This document shows positions 1 through 9,199 of a DNA stretch of 64,000 bases, piece by piece. Position 1 is the stretch's first letter. Each line of letters begins with the position of its first letter. Source of the stretch: Dyella humicola. GTDB lineage: Bacteria > Pseudomonadota > Gammaproteobacteria > Xanthomonadales > Rhodanobacteraceae. The stretch is taken from assembly GCF_026283945.1 (NCBI RefSeq), contig NZ_JAPDPC010000001.1, forward strand, positions 2,852,001-2,916,000, written 5' to 3'. The notes beneath the pieces are model-generated. The model made no database searches, had not been told where the DNA came from, and worked only from the letters and a program-made list of their open reading frames with translations. A program made the position numbers and the translations under genes.

Positions 1-1250
<1,250 letters not shown>

Positions 1251-1275
1251 GGCCCCCTCACAGGTGCCTCAGCAG

Positions 1276-1656
1276 TCACACCTCGCTCTCGACCAGCGAA
1301 CGGCGCTTCACCTCGCGCATATGCACGACAAGGTTGTAGACCGAAACAAACGACGGGAAAAAGTTGGAAAGAATGCCGACCGAGTCGTTCTTGCCAAAAA
1401 TGAAGTAGGACAGCAGCAAGGCACTGCCGATCACCGACAACCACCAGAATGACAGTGGCATCACCACCCGTTTCAGCTTGCGCGTGTAGTAGAGCTGCAC
1501 AAACCAACGGCTGGTAAACATGACCGAGCCGAGGAAGCCGACGATCTTCCAGGGGGTGAACTCGAATCGTTGCAGGGACTCGAGGATGTGGGTGAATTCG
1601 TGCTGTAGGAAGTCCATGAGCCAGGGCCGCCGAGGAAAACGGAGCATTGTACCCAT
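1276..1656 (-). CDS. Small membrane protein, lipid-A-disaccharide synthase N-terminal-like
   Basis: A protein of up to 126 residues with about three hydrophobic segments (KIVGFLGSVMFTSRWFVQLYY, PLSFWWLSVIGSALLLSYFIF and SVGILSNFFPSFVSVYNLVV). The pattern resembles the LAB_N family, small membrane proteins related to the N-terminal domain of lipid A biosynthesis enzymes; their biochemical role is not settled. The start is ambiguous. ATG at 1656 lies just after a GAAAGG purine run, while the internal ATG at 1617 gives a 113-residue protein starting MDFLQHEF, which fits the family better. It converges on metH, 25 bp away. Confidence 0.75.
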   Translation of the reverse strand: MGTMLRFPRRPWLMDFLQHEFTHILESLQRFEFTPWKIVGFLGSVMFTSRWFVQLYYTRKLKRVVMPLSFWWLSVIGSALLLSYFIFGKNDSVGILSNFFPSFVSVYNLVVHMREVKRRSLVESEV

Positions 1657-1704
1657 TCACCTTTCAGTGAACTGCCCTGCGCGACGATTTTTCCGGCCCT
1701 GGCC

Positions 1705-1733
1705 TTGACCCCAAGCCCCGTCCCCCGTATATT
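1705..1733 (+). promoter_or_regulatory. Sigma-70 promoter of tRNA-Val
   Basis: TTGACC at 1705-1710 and TATATT at 1728-1733 are separated by exactly 17 bp. The expected start is about 1740, just upstream of the tRNA at 1748. Spacing and sequence are near consensus, unusual in this G+C-rich genome, and fit a stable-RNA promoter. Confidence 0.75.
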
Positions 1734-1747
1734 AGCGCGCTCTCGGC

Positions 1748-1822
1748 GGGCGATTAGCTCAGCGGTAGAGCACTGCCTTCACACGGCAGGTGTCGCAAGT
1801 TCGATCCTTGCATCGCCCACCA
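1748..1822 (+). tRNA. tRNA-Val (anticodon CAC)
   Basis: The cloverleaf can be folded by hand. The acceptor stem GGGCGAT (1748-1754) pairs with ATCGCCC (1812-1818). The D arm is at 1757-1771. The anticodon stem CTGCC/GGCAG (1773-1777/1785-1789) closes the 7-nt loop TTCACAC, giving anticodon CAC at 1780-1782. The T arm GCAAG/CTTGC is at 1795-1811, and an encoded CCA is at 1820-1822. The gene's 3' half is the left repeat of an integrated island (1787-3735) that reconstitutes the full gene. Confidence 0.97.
1787..1822 (+). repeat. Left attachment-site repeat (att) of the tRNA-Val island
   Basis: The last 36 bases of the tRNA gene, from the 3' strand of the anticodon stem through CCA, recur exactly at 3700-3735 in the same orientation. 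This is the classic signature of site-specific integration into a tRNA 3' end. The repeat covers the T arm and acceptor 3' strand, the region used by many tyrosine recombinases. Confidence 0.9.
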
Positions 1823-1850
1823 CCGAATAAGTCCTTGATAAAGGGACAAG

Positions 1851-1880
1851 AAAGGGACCCAGAGATGGGTCCTTTTTCGT
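1851..1880 (+). terminator. Intrinsic terminator after tRNA-Val
   Basis: GGACCC (1855-1860) pairs with GGGTCC (1867-1872) across a 6-nt loop and is followed by five T residues. It is island DNA: the chromosomal flank beyond the right repeat has its own terminator at 3752-3780. The island thus supplies its own tRNA terminator. Confidence 0.8.
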
Positions 1881-2008
1881 TTGTCCCGTCTGAGGAACGT
1901 GCACAAATTACATGGCCCATTCACAACGGGCAATGTGCACGGAAATGCAATGCACACTGATGATATGTGCACGCCCTACCCTAACCCTTTGTTTCCTCTT
2001 GCCTGATG

Positions 2009-2084
2009 CCTGCCTAGTTGAGGCAGGGGCACAATCCCATGTGCCCTTCGGCTGCGCCTCAGCTCTACCGCTGAGCTAATCGCC
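2009..2084. other. Structured non-coding element with inverted tRNA-Val 5' half
   Basis: CCTGCCT (2009-2015) can pair with AGGCAGG (2021-2027). Alternatively, TGAGGC (2019-2024) can pair with GCCTCA (2056-2061) around an inner perfect 7-bp stem (2027-2033 with 2040-2046). The two outer pairings are mutually exclusive. Directly after, 2062-2084 is an exact 23-nt reverse complement of tRNA-Val 1749-1771 (acceptor 5' strand plus D arm). No T arm follows on the minus strand, so it is not a complete tRNA. Possible roles are a recombination substrate, a regulatory RNA or a scar. The rest of 1881-2199 shows no gene. Confidence 0.6.
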
Positions 2085-2144
2085 ATAATTGAGGAAACAC
2101 GCCCAGGTTTGCTTAGGGGTAGCCCCCGGGGGATAGGGGGTGCC

Positions 2145-2153
2145 TGCTATAGA
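2145..2153 (+). promoter_or_regulatory. Possible extended -10 promoter of island genes
   Basis: TGC followed by TATAGA forms an extended -10 (TGnTATAnT-like) about 47 bp before the first island start codon. No good -35 is visible, which extended -10 promoters tolerate. Confidence 0.35.
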
Positions 2154-2199
2154 TGCATTAGGGCTAAGATTTTTCTAGGGGAAATCTGGGGGACAAGGG

Positions 2200-2664
2200 A
2201 TGGGATCGCTTCGCTTCCACGATGACGTGCAGAGGGAGAGCCGTGCCCTTATGGTCGAGTACGTCCGACCATGGAAGATCAGCACGCTGCTGATCGGCAT
2301 TGCTCTACTCGTCGCTGGCTCGTACTTCTATCAAGCACCAGACTGGGACATTCCCATCAGCTTCATCATGGCGTTTCTTGCTTACCTCACTGCTCCCTGG
2401 AGCTTACGAGTCATCCTTGAGCGTAAGTGGAAACTCTGGCCAGCGATGCTCTTTGCCACTTGGTTTACGGTCGATGGGTGCTATGCCATCTACTGGCACT
2501 TCAAGAACCCTATAGCTCTCGAACAAATGCGAGCTGCAAACTTCCCAGCCTCCGTTGCTCTCTATGGCACGTGCGGCATTGGTTGGCTTTACAGGGGTAG
2601 CCTTTCCGAGCTTCTGTCCGAAGTGTTGACGCATCTATCAGCAATGAGAGTGCGAAAGCAATGA
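2200..2664 (+). CDS. Island membrane protein A, unknown function
   Basis: A 154-residue protein I do not recognise. A short basic N-terminus precedes four probable transmembrane segments: about residues 27-45 (STLLIGIALLVAGSYFY), 52-70, 85-103 (LWPAMLFATWFTVDGCYAIYW) and 118-130. A short cytoplasmic tail follows. The start ATG has a GGGGGA purine stretch 6-7 nt upstream. It is the first of three co-oriented small membrane-protein genes in the tRNA-Val island and has lower G+C than the host. Cargo of this kind is often immunity or exclusion-like, but nothing in the sequence proves that. Confidence 0.7.
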   Translation: MGSLRFHDDVQRESRALMVEYVRPWKISTLLIGIALLVAGSYFYQAPDWDIPISFIMAFLAYLTAPWSLRVILERKWKLWPAMLFATWFTVDGCYAIYWHFKNPIALEQMRAANFPASVALYGTCGIGWLYRGSLSELLSEVLTHLSAMRVRKQ

Positions 2665-2741
2665 GCTTCGTGGCAAGGCAGCAGTGCAAGAACTGATAGC
2701 CACAGAATGCCTATCTGGCTGAAAGAACACTGGGGGAGTGC

Positions 2742-3119
2742 ATGAATCTCACAATAGGAACTTATCTCTTCCTGTTCCTCTCTGGACTCATCTGGGCGAG
2801 CGCTGAGGATGCTCACAACTCGCTGAGCAAGGAATTGAGCGAACACCACGATCTATCACCGCAGTACAAAAGACTTAAGAAGATTCATAGGGCATCAGTG
2901 TGGTCAGCATTCCTAACAGTGATCCTTACTTTTGCCGCGTTCTTTGCCGGAATGTGGAACGAGAAGATTCTCGTCTTTGGCCCAGCCATCATCTGCGCAA
3001 TCATCGGCTTTGGAGTTGGAGAGCGTGCTCTGACAACTGATGCTAAACGCTCCCTTGGGAAGGTTGGCTTCTTCGTTGTCCCCTTGGCATTCTGGATTCT
3101 CGTCTGGATAAGAAGGTGA
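2742..3119 (+). CDS. Island membrane protein B, unknown function
   Basis: A 125-residue unrecognised protein. It has an N-terminal hydrophobic segment (residues 3-19) that is a signal anchor, then a charged stretch rich in Lys, Glu and His (residues 22-48). Three further hydrophobic segments follow at about 53-70, 76-92 and 107-122. A strong Shine-Dalgarno (GGGGGAG) lies 4 nt before ATG. It is 77 bp after protein A and 34 bp before protein C, so the three probably share a transcript. Confidence 0.7.
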   Translation: MNLTIGTYLFLFLSGLIWASAEDAHNSLSKELSEHHDLSPQYKRLKKIHRASVWSAFLTVILTFAAFFAGMWNEKILVFGPAIICAIIGFGVGERALTTDAKRSLGKVGFFVVPLAFWILVWIRR

Positions 3120-3153
3120 GCATTGATGGAAGGATGCTCTGTAGAGAGGTTAA

Positions 3154-3618
3154 ATGTCTCCAATGCAAACCACGCCAGAAAATCACTCAGGCTCAGCAAT
3201 GATTAGAGGAAGCGAACCCCCGACTATCAGTCGCCTAACCGCCCTCATGGCGGCTGGATATCAACTCGATATGCGAACAACGATGGAGGTAGGTGACACC
3301 ATCTGGTTAGAGCATCCGTCCCATAAGCGAGTTGATGCTAACCAACGCACCCTAATGCTTCATGAGGATGGGTATGTAAGCGGCATGATTCCATCTAAAG
3401 GGGAGCAGCTTAGGATCGCCCCTGTTGATAGCTCTGCCTTCCAAGCATTGATCTCTTCTACCCCGAGGCCCACATGGCTTGAGCAACATGGACCGAAGTT
3501 CAGTCACGTCTTTTGGACAGTAGTTGTATGGTCATTGCTCCTTGGTTTCGGCTTTACGTTCTCACGTCTTGCTCTGTGGGTTCTGCATCTTCTTGGACTG
3601 AGTAGCAGCTCTAATTGA
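3154..3618 (+). CDS. Island protein C: soluble domain plus C-terminal membrane anchor
   Basis: A 154-residue unrecognised protein. Residues 1-110 are soluble, with a block GYQLDMRTTMEVGDTIWLEHP and a following HEDGYVSGM motif that suggest a small beta-rich domain. Residues 118-148 form one or two hydrophobic helices (HVFWTVVVWSLLLGFGFTF, LALWVLHLLGL). An AGAGAGG sequence 6 nt upstream sets the ATG. As the only island product with a sizeable soluble domain it may be the effector or sensor of the trio; this is inference only. Confidence 0.65.
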   Translation: MSPMQTTPENHSGSAMIRGSEPPTISRLTALMAAGYQLDMRTTMEVGDTIWLEHPSHKRVDANQRTLMLHEDGYVSGMIPSKGEQLRIAPVDSSAFQALISSTPRPTWLEQHGPKFSHVFWTVVVWSLLLGFGFTFSRLALWVLHLLGLSSSSN

Positions 3619-3699
3619 AAGCATGCTCTCCAGGTCAGTGCACCTGATCATTCTTAATAAACAATTCTACTTAACGGTGCTGAGAGGGATGCCTTCCTT

Positions 3700-3735
3700 C
3701 AGGTGTCGCAAGTTCGATCCTTGCATCGCCCACCA
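3700..3735 (+). repeat. Right attachment-site repeat (tRNA-Val 3' end duplicate)
   Basis: An exact 36-bp copy of 1787-1822, including the encoded CCA. The sequence just upstream (GCCTTCCTTC) no longer forms an anticodon arm, so this is a 3' fragment and not a second tRNA. It marks the right end of the island. Confidence 0.9.
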
Positions 3736-3751
3736 ATAGATTTAACGACTT

Positions 3752-3780
3752 AGGCCACCTCACAAGGGTGGCCTTCTTCG
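3752..3780 (+). terminator. Intrinsic terminator, original tRNA-Val downstream flank
   Basis: The 8-bp perfect stem AGGCCACC/GGTGGCCT (3752-3759/3767-3774) has a 7-nt loop and a T-rich tail (TCTTCGTT). It lies 16 bp after the right att repeat, so it probably was the tRNA terminator before island insertion. Confidence 0.7.
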
Positions 3781-4114
3781 TTGTAAGTGCATGGTGAGTG
3801 CGCGCGCAGACCAGCCCCCATTCCCCTCCCCCAACGAGGTCCACCACGTATGGCTGGCAAAGCTCTGGCAGGCTTTTATCACCGAGGACGCCAGCCAGGG
3901 AGTCGCCCTGCCCGCGCTGATGGCGAACAACGAAGATCGCCCTGACCTGCCCCAGGTTTCCAGCGCGACGGCCATTCCACGCCGACTCCGTCGCACTGAA
4001 CTCCGCTGCCTTACTCGACACGCCGAAAGAAACGGGAATCCGGCAAGACTGAGGCGTATTTCAAGATGCGGGGTGGTCTGGCGCGAGCACTTGTATGCCA
4101 GCCGGGCTAAGCGC

Positions 4115-4176
4115 AACCTGACTATTCGTCCAAGCGGCCCCGCTTACCGCGCGCCGTTCGACTCAGGTGCTAGATG
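4115..4176 (+). repeat. Degenerate integron attC-like palindrome
   Basis: An imperfect palindrome resembles a cassette attC site. An R''-like ACCTGAC at 4116-4122 is followed by the attC-typical TATTCGTCCAAGCGG. An inner hairpin AAGCG/CGCTT spans 4132-4145. The 3' part CGCGCCGTTCGACTCAGG leads into an R'-like GCTAGAT (4169-4175). ACCTGA (4116-4121) pairs with TCAGGT (4163-4168). The core sites deviate from GTTRRRY/RYYYAAC, so activity is doubtful. The rest of 3781-4226 shows no convincing gene. Confidence 0.45.
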
Positions 4177-4226
4177 CCTGCAAAGCGTTGGTGTCGTAAG
4201 CACGCGGGCTCACAAGGAGGCCGACG

Positions 4227-4610
4227 ATGGAAGCGCAGAACATTCGGAAGGCCCTTGATCGTCATTGGGCTGCATCCGCTTCCGGCGATCTGGATGCCGA
4301 GCATGACATTTATCACGAGGATGCGGTGTGCGAGTACCCGCAGTCAGGCGAGGTCATCCACGGTCGGCGTAACCTGCAAGCGCTTCGTAGCCACCACCCA
4401 GGCAAGCCATCGGGGTTTGCGATACGGCGCATTACGGGAGAGGGCAATCTCTGGGTTAGCGAGTACGTCATTAATTACGAAAGTGGTCGCGCCTACACCG
4501 TGAGCATCATGGAGTTTCGCGATGGCAAGGTGGCGCACGAGTCTCAGTACTTCGCCGATCCTTTCGAAGCTCCTTCCTGGCGTGCCCAATGGGTCGAGCC
4601 AGTCGCATGA
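4227..4610 (+). CDS. NTF2/SnoaL-like domain protein
   Basis: A 127-residue protein with the alpha+beta cone pattern of NTF2-like proteins: an N-terminal helix (IRKALDRHWAASASGDLDA), the DIYHEDAVCEYPQSGEVIHGR block, and a late strand with FRDGKVAHESQYFADPF. Members bind or convert small molecules; no substrate can be read here. The ribosome binding site AAGGAGG is excellent and fixes the ATG. The gene starts about 50 bp after a degenerate attC-like site, and NTF2-like proteins are frequent integron cassette products, so it may be a fixed cassette. I see no second attC after it. Confidence 0.8.
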   Translation: MEAQNIRKALDRHWAASASGDLDAEHDIYHEDAVCEYPQSGEVIHGRRNLQALRSHHPGKPSGFAIRRITGEGNLWVSEYVINYESGRAYTVSIMEFRDGKVAHESQYFADPFEAPSWRAQWVEPVA

Positions 4611-4777
4611 ACCTCAGCAACCCACATCGCCCACTCTGCATGGCATGCGACGATAGCGTGCAGTTCACATAACGTCCATCGACATCAACTGGTGACGAGC
4701 GTAGCGTCCACGTGATGGCGAGGCGCGGAATGAAGAACGCGTGGCGCACGTGGCGCCAGCCTCCCGTTGGAGGACGT

Positions 4778-6295
4778 ATGAACGAAGCAAATCGAGGCGC
4801 CGTGCGCGAGCTCAGTCATTTCATCGACGGTCGACGCGCCGCGGGTGCGAGCGGACGGTTTGGTGACGTATTCGATCCGGCACAAGGCCGCATAGCGGCC
4901 CGCGTGCCGTTCGCCAATGCCGGTGAAGTCGCCGCCGCCGTCGCCGCTGCGAAAGCCGCGTTCCCGGCCTGGAGCGAAACCCCGCCGCTGACACGCGCTC
5001 GTCTGATGTTCAAGTTCAAGGAGCTGCTTGACGCGCATCTGGACGAACTCGCCGCGCTGATTACGAGCGACAACGGCAAGCTGCTTGCGGATGCGAAGGG
5101 CGAGGTGGTGCGCAGTATCGAAATCGTCGAATTCGCGTGCGGCATTCCGAACCTGCTCAAGACCGATTTCACCGATCAGAGCTCCGCCGGCATGGATAGC
5201 TGGAATCTGCGTCAGCCGGTCGGCGTGGCCGCGGGCGTCACGCCGTTCAATTTCCCCATGGTGGTGCCGTGCTGGATGTTCGTGATGGCGGCCGCGTGCG
5301 GCAACACGTTCGTGCTCAAGCCCTCGGAGCGCACACCATCCGCATCAATTCGGCTGGCCGAGCTGTTCCTGGAGGCGGGCTTTCCCAAAGGTGTATTCAA
5401 TGTCGTGCAGGGTGACAAGGACGCCGTCGATGCACTGATTCAGCACCCCGATGTGGCCGCGATATCTGTTGTCGGCTCGACGCCGGTCGCCGAATACATC
5501 TACAGCGAAAGCGCAAGGCACGGAAAGCGCGTGCAGGCTTTGGGGAGTGCGAAGAACCACTTAGTTGTCATGCCCGATGCCAATCTCGATCAAGCCGTCG
5601 ACGCGCTGATCGCCTCGTCGTACGGCTCGGCCGGCCAGCGCTGCATGGCGACCTCAGTCGGGGTGGCGGTAGGGCGTATTGCCGATGAACTCATCGAACG
5701 CCTCGCGCCCCGCGTGCGCCAGCTCAGGATCGGCGGCGGCATGGAGCCCGATTTGGACATGGGCCCCCTGGTCACCGCAGCGCATCGCACCAAGGTGCTG
5801 GGCTATATCGACGCGGGCGTCAAGGCAGGCGCCAAGCTCGTCGTCGATGGCCGTGGTCACACCGTGCCCGCTCACAAAGAGGGCTTCTTTCTCGGCGGCA
5901 CGCTGTTTGACGACGTGAAGCCCGACATGAGCATCTATCGCGAAGAGATTTTCGGGCCGGTCCTGTCGATGGTCCGTGTGCCGGATCTTGCCAGTGCGAT
6001 AGCACTCGTCAACGCGCATGAACTGGGGAACTGCTCATCGCTATTCACATCCGACGGAGGAGCGGCCCGCGCATTCTCCCGGCAGATTCAGGTAGGCATG
6101 GTGGGCATCAATCTGCCCAGTCCGGTGCCGGTGGCCTGGCATTCGTTCGGAGGCTGGAAGCGATCACTGTTTGGCGATCAGCACGCGTATGGCCAGGAAG
6201 CCGTGCGTTTTTACACACGCTACAAAAGCATCATCCAGCGCTGGCCTGACAGCATCGCCAAAGGCGCGGAGTTCGCGATGCCCGCGGCCAAGTAG
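4778..6295 (+). CDS. mmsA: Methylmalonate-semialdehyde dehydrogenase (CoA-acylating)
   Basis: A 505-residue aldehyde dehydrogenase superfamily member, the usual length for MmsA/IolA. These enzymes convert methylmalonate semialdehyde to propionyl-CoA, or malonate semialdehyde to acetyl-CoA, in valine, thymine or inositol breakdown. The substrate-pocket region [20 protein letters not shown] and the catalytic-cysteine motif GSAGQRCMA (Cys289) are typical. The C-terminus has the usual [19 protein letters not shown] block. A longer in-frame start exists at 4712, but GGAGG at the right spacing supports 4778. No other valine-degradation gene is adjacent, so the pathway role is inferred. Confidence 0.92.
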   Translation: MNEANRGAVRELSHFIDGRRAAGASGRFGDVFDPAQGRIAARVPFANAGEVAAAVAAAKAAFPAWSETPPLTRARLMFKFKELLDAHLDELAALITSDNGKLLADAKGEVVRSIEIVEFACGIPNLLKTDFTDQSSAGMDSWNLRQPVGVAAGVTPFNFPMVVPCWMFVMAAACGNTFVLKPSERTPSASIRLAELFLEAGFPKGVFNVVQGDKDAVDALIQHPDVAAISVVGSTPVAEYIYSESARHGKRVQALGSAKNHLVVMPDANLDQAVDALIASSYGSAGQRCMATSVGVAVGRIADELIERLAPRVRQLRIGGGMEPDLDMGPLVTAAHRTKVLGYIDAGVKAGAKLVVDGRGHTVPAHKEGFFLGGTLFDDVKPDMSIYREEIFGPVLSMVRVPDLASAIALVNAHELGNCSSLFTSDGGAARAFSRQIQVGMVGINLPSPVPVAWHSFGGWKRSLFGDQHAYGQEAVRFYTRYKSIIQRWPDSIAKGAEFAMPAAK

Positions 6296-6432
6296 GCCGA
6301 CGCGAGCGTTGCCACGCCGCTGTTCCATCCGATTCTGAGCGGGCTAACGAGATGTCCGCTTGCGGACCCGTCCCTCTGCCCCACCCGCCCCAGCCTTGGC
6401 ACCCGCCCAGCACCGTATATACAAGAGCGTGG

Positions 6433-7620
6433 CTACTTCTCGTTGGCGGCCATGTTTTTTCGAATGATCTGAGCCACTTGTTCGTCGGCGTGCGACAACT
6501 GCTGCTGATAAACGTCCGTACTGAAAGCGGGCTTCTTGGGTACCTCATGAGCTAGCTTCGGGCCGCTCTCGTCATGCAGGTCCACTTTCACATCCAGAGA
6601 CATACCCACGCGTAATGGGTCCTGGTCGAGCTGCTTGGGGTTGGTGAACACCACGCGTACGGGCATGCGCTGCACGATCTTGATCCAGTTTCCGGTGGCA
6701 TTTTGCGCGGGCAGCAATGAGAAGGCACCACCCGTCCCTACGCCGAGTTCCAGCACTTTGCCGTCGTACTTGACCGCGTGACCATAGATATCGGAAGTCA
6801 CTTCCACCGGCTGACCGATACGCATGTGAGCAAGTTGGGTTTCCTTGAAATTCGCGTCGATCCATACCTCGTGCAGCGGGACGACCGCCATCAAGGAGGC
6901 GCCAGGCTGCACGCGTTGGCCGACCTGTACGATGCGTTTGGCTACGTAGCCGGTTACCGGTGCCAGCAGGGTCGTGCGTACCTCAGTGAGGTAAGCGGCG
7001 CGATATTGAGCGGCAGCGGCTTTGACATCCGGATGCGACATGACGACGGTGTCGTCCACCAGCACCTTGTTCGTCTGCAGTTGCTGCTCGGCCGTGGTAA
7101 GCGAGCTTTCAGCAGCGGTCAGCGTATCTTTCGCGTGGGAAAGTTCTTCCGCCGAGATGGCGCCGGCGCTGACCAGGTCGACGCGACGATCGTAGTCTTC
7201 CTTCGCTTTTTGCAGTGCCGTCTGCCTCACCACCACATCGGCCTGCGCACCCGACACGGTGCTGTACAGGCCACGCACCTTGCGCACCGTGTTGGCAAGA
7301 TTCGCCGCTGCATTCTCCAGGGCGACATCCGCGTCCGCCTTGTCAAGCGTGACCAATACGCCACCCTGCTCTACGAAGTCGCCATCATCGGCACCGATGC
7401 TGACCACGGTGCCGATAATCTGCGGCGTGATCTGCACCACGTTGCCGTTGACGTAGGCGTCGTCGGTACTTTCGTACCAGCGACTTGCCAGCACATACCA
7501 GACAACATAGCCGATGACGCCGACGAGGACACATGCACCCAGGATGCGCAGCATGAATTTGCGGCCATTCTTCTTCGGTGGCACGGCTTCGTTGGCATCC
7601 GAAGGGATTTGAGTAGACAT
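6433..7620 (-). CDS. emrA: EmrA-like membrane fusion protein (HlyD family)
   Basis: A 395-residue periplasmic adaptor for an MFS multidrug pump. One N-terminal membrane anchor (about residues 25-45) is followed by the family signature ESTDDAYVNGNVVQITPQI. A lipoyl-like half-motif, a long coiled-coil hairpin (about 100-200) and the second half with APVTGYVAKRIVQVGQRV follow. A longer reading frame exists upstream, but GAGGCAG 5 nt before ATG 7620 supports the chosen start. It is the last gene of the efflux operon, 10 bp after the NodT gene. Confidence 0.92.
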   Translation of the reverse strand: MSTQIPSDANEAVPPKKNGRKFMLRILGACVLVGVIGYVVWYVLASRWYESTDDAYVNGNVVQITPQIIGTVVSIGADDGDFVEQGGVLVTLDKADADVALENAAANLANTVRKVRGLYSTVSGAQADVVVRQTALQKAKEDYDRRVDLVSAGAISAEELSHAKDTLTAAESSLTTAEQQLQTNKVLVDDTVVMSHPDVKAAAAQYRAAYLTEVRTTLLAPVTGYVAKRIVQVGQRVQPGASLMAVVPLHEVWIDANFKETQLAHMRIGQPVEVTSDIYGHAVKYDGKVLELGVGTGGAFSLLPAQNATGNWIKIVQRMPVRVVFTNPKQLDQDPLRVGMSLDVKVDLHDESGPKLAHEVPKKPAFSTDVYQQQLSHADEQVAQIIRKNMAANEK

Positions 7621-7630
7621 GATGGCTGCC

Positions 7631-9115
7631 TCAAGACCGATGATGGATAAGAGCCGGAGAGTTCGCATCGGCGGCGACTTTCGACGGGTCTGGAACGGTC
7701 TGGCCCGGGCGGAAGCCGCCACCGAGCGCCTGAATGATTTGTACCGAATAGTCGATTTGTTGCGCATGCAGCGCGGCCATGCGCTCTTGATCGATCAGCA
7801 GCTGCTGGCGCACGATGAGCGCCTCCAGATAGCTTCCGACGCCAGCCTTGTAGCGTTTTTCGGCTAGCGTCCAGGCGTCGTCAGCCGCCGAAGTTGCGCG
7901 CTTCTGCGCGTCGATCTGCACCTGCAGCGAGGTAAGTGCATCGTTGAAGTCGCAAACTTCGTTGACGGCGCGCACGAGCGTGCTGTTGTAATGCGCCACG
8001 GCCAGATCGTATAGCGCATCCTTGCCGTTCAAGTTCGCGCGGCGGCGACCGCCATCAAAGATCGGCAGGCTGATCGCCGGGCCTACCTGATAGAAGCGAG
8101 ACTCTGCTGTAAAGAGATTGCCCCCGCCGAGCATCACCAGGCCCGCCATGGCACTGATATTGACGTTGGGGAGGAACTCGGTCTTGGCCGCGGCGATTTC
8201 CTTGCCGGCCGCCTCTACACGCCAGCGCGCGGCAACGAGGTCGGCGCGATGTCCCAGCAGCTCGACCGGTAGATCCGCTGGCACACGCAATGCGTCCGGT
8301 GACATCAGCTGCGGGCGGGCGATCGCCAAGCCGCGATCGGGGCCTTTGCCCAACAGCACGGATAGCGCTGAGCGTGCCGCATCGATCGCGCGGTCCGCCT
8401 GTGCTTTTCGCTCTTGTGCACCGGCGACTTCCGCATCGCTCTGCTTCAGCTGTACTTGACTATCGATACCCGCGCTGAGGCGTTTTTGCGTCAGCTTGAG
8501 CACGTCCGTGGCGCGACCGAGCTCCGCCGATGCGACATCCTGTCGGGCGTAGGCGTAGCCCAGCTGCACGTATGCGCGCGCGACGTTGGCAGACAGTTCG
8601 ATACGCGCAGCTTGCGCGTCGACTTCCTCAGCGCGCTGCTGCCCGAGAGCGGCCTCCCAGGCAGCCCGCTTGCCACCCCAGAGATCCAGGTCCCAGGTGA
8701 AGCGGGCGTAGACATTCTTCGCTGTGCGGTTGTGACCCTTGCCAATCGGTGGCAGCGTAGTCGGCACGCGTACTTCGTAAATGCCAGCCCCTGTGTTCAC
8801 TTCCGGTTTTCGGTCAGCATCGGCCTCGGATGCCTCGGACTGCGCCTGGCGCGCTCGCGCGTCGGCTTCCGCGAGGCTCGGGTTGTCATGCAGGGCCTCG
8901 GCAATCAGCACATTGAGCTGACCGTCGCCCAACGAAGTCCACCAGTCTGCTTCGGGCCATGCGGCGGGTGACAGCTTTACGTTCGCAAGGGTGCGCGTGG
9001 TCGCGAGGGAGTCGGGGCTGATGGGGGTGCCGTCCGGATGCAGCCCGCCGCTGGTCGCACAGCCAGCCAGTGCGAGTGTCAATCCGACCGACGCTGCCAC
9101 TGGAACAACACGCAT
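7631..9115 (-). CDS. NodT-family outer membrane efflux lipoprotein
   Basis: A 494-residue TolC/OprM-type channel. A signal peptide with lipobox LAGC (Cys19) predicts a lipid-anchored outer membrane protein. Two repeated outer-membrane-efflux domains follow, with typical motifs (WWTSLGDGQLNVLIAEAL, FTWDLDLWGGKRAAWEA, PVELLGHRADLVAARWRVEAA). It sits between EmrB and EmrA, so the tripartite pump is encoded in the order inner permease, outer channel, adaptor. Confidence 0.93.
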   Translation of the reverse strand: MRVVPVAASVGLTLALAGCATSGGLHPDGTPISPDSLATTRTLANVKLSPAAWPEADWWTSLGDGQLNVLIAEALHDNPSLAEADARARQAQSEASEADADRKPEVNTGAGIYEVRVPTTLPPIGKGHNRTAKNVYARFTWDLDLWGGKRAAWEAALGQQRAEEVDAQAARIELSANVARAYVQLGYAYARQDVASAELGRATDVLKLTQKRLSAGIDSQVQLKQSDAEVAGAQERKAQADRAIDAARSALSVLLGKGPDRGLAIARPQLMSPDALRVPADLPVELLGHRADLVAARWRVEAAGKEIAAAKTEFLPNVNISAMAGLVMLGGGNLFTAESRFYQVGPAISLPIFDGGRRRANLNGKDALYDLAVAHYNSTLVRAVNEVCDFNDALTSLQVQIDAQKRATSAADDAWTLAEKRYKAGVGSYLEALIVRQQLLIDQERMAALHAQQIDYSVQIIQALGGGFRPGQTVPDPSKVAADANSPALIHHRS

Positions 9116-9199
9116 GGGTTTGGCCTCGGTGAGTAAGGTGGACCTATCGAATCGTGCGCAATCAGTACTTTCGCTTTCAGCTCATCTGGGCCCAATTCA

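Larger units (their letters stand above)
1787..3735. mobile_element. Mini genomic island integrated in tRNA-Val, no integrase
   Basis: A segment of about 1.9 kb lies between two exact 36-bp copies of the tRNA-Val 3' end. Its G+C is visibly lower than the flanks: about 47-58% in lines counted by hand, against about 70% in a neighbouring gene line. It holds three co-oriented genes for small membrane proteins (2200-3618) and a structured region with an inverted tRNA fragment (2009-2084). No integrase, relaxase, replication or toxin gene is visible. It is therefore either a decayed remnant or a small non-autonomous element mobilised in trans. Confidence 0.85.

Noticed and set aside
2062-2084. A possible second tRNA on the minus strand within the island
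   Set aside because: Only the acceptor 5' strand and D arm match. The following minus-strand sequence has no anticodon arm or T arm, so it is a fragment.
3671-4258. Open frames on both strands between the right att repeat and the NTF2-like gene
   Set aside because: Translations are Arg/Ser/Pro-rich, run through the tRNA repeat or the attC-like palindrome, and show no domain pattern or ribosome binding site.
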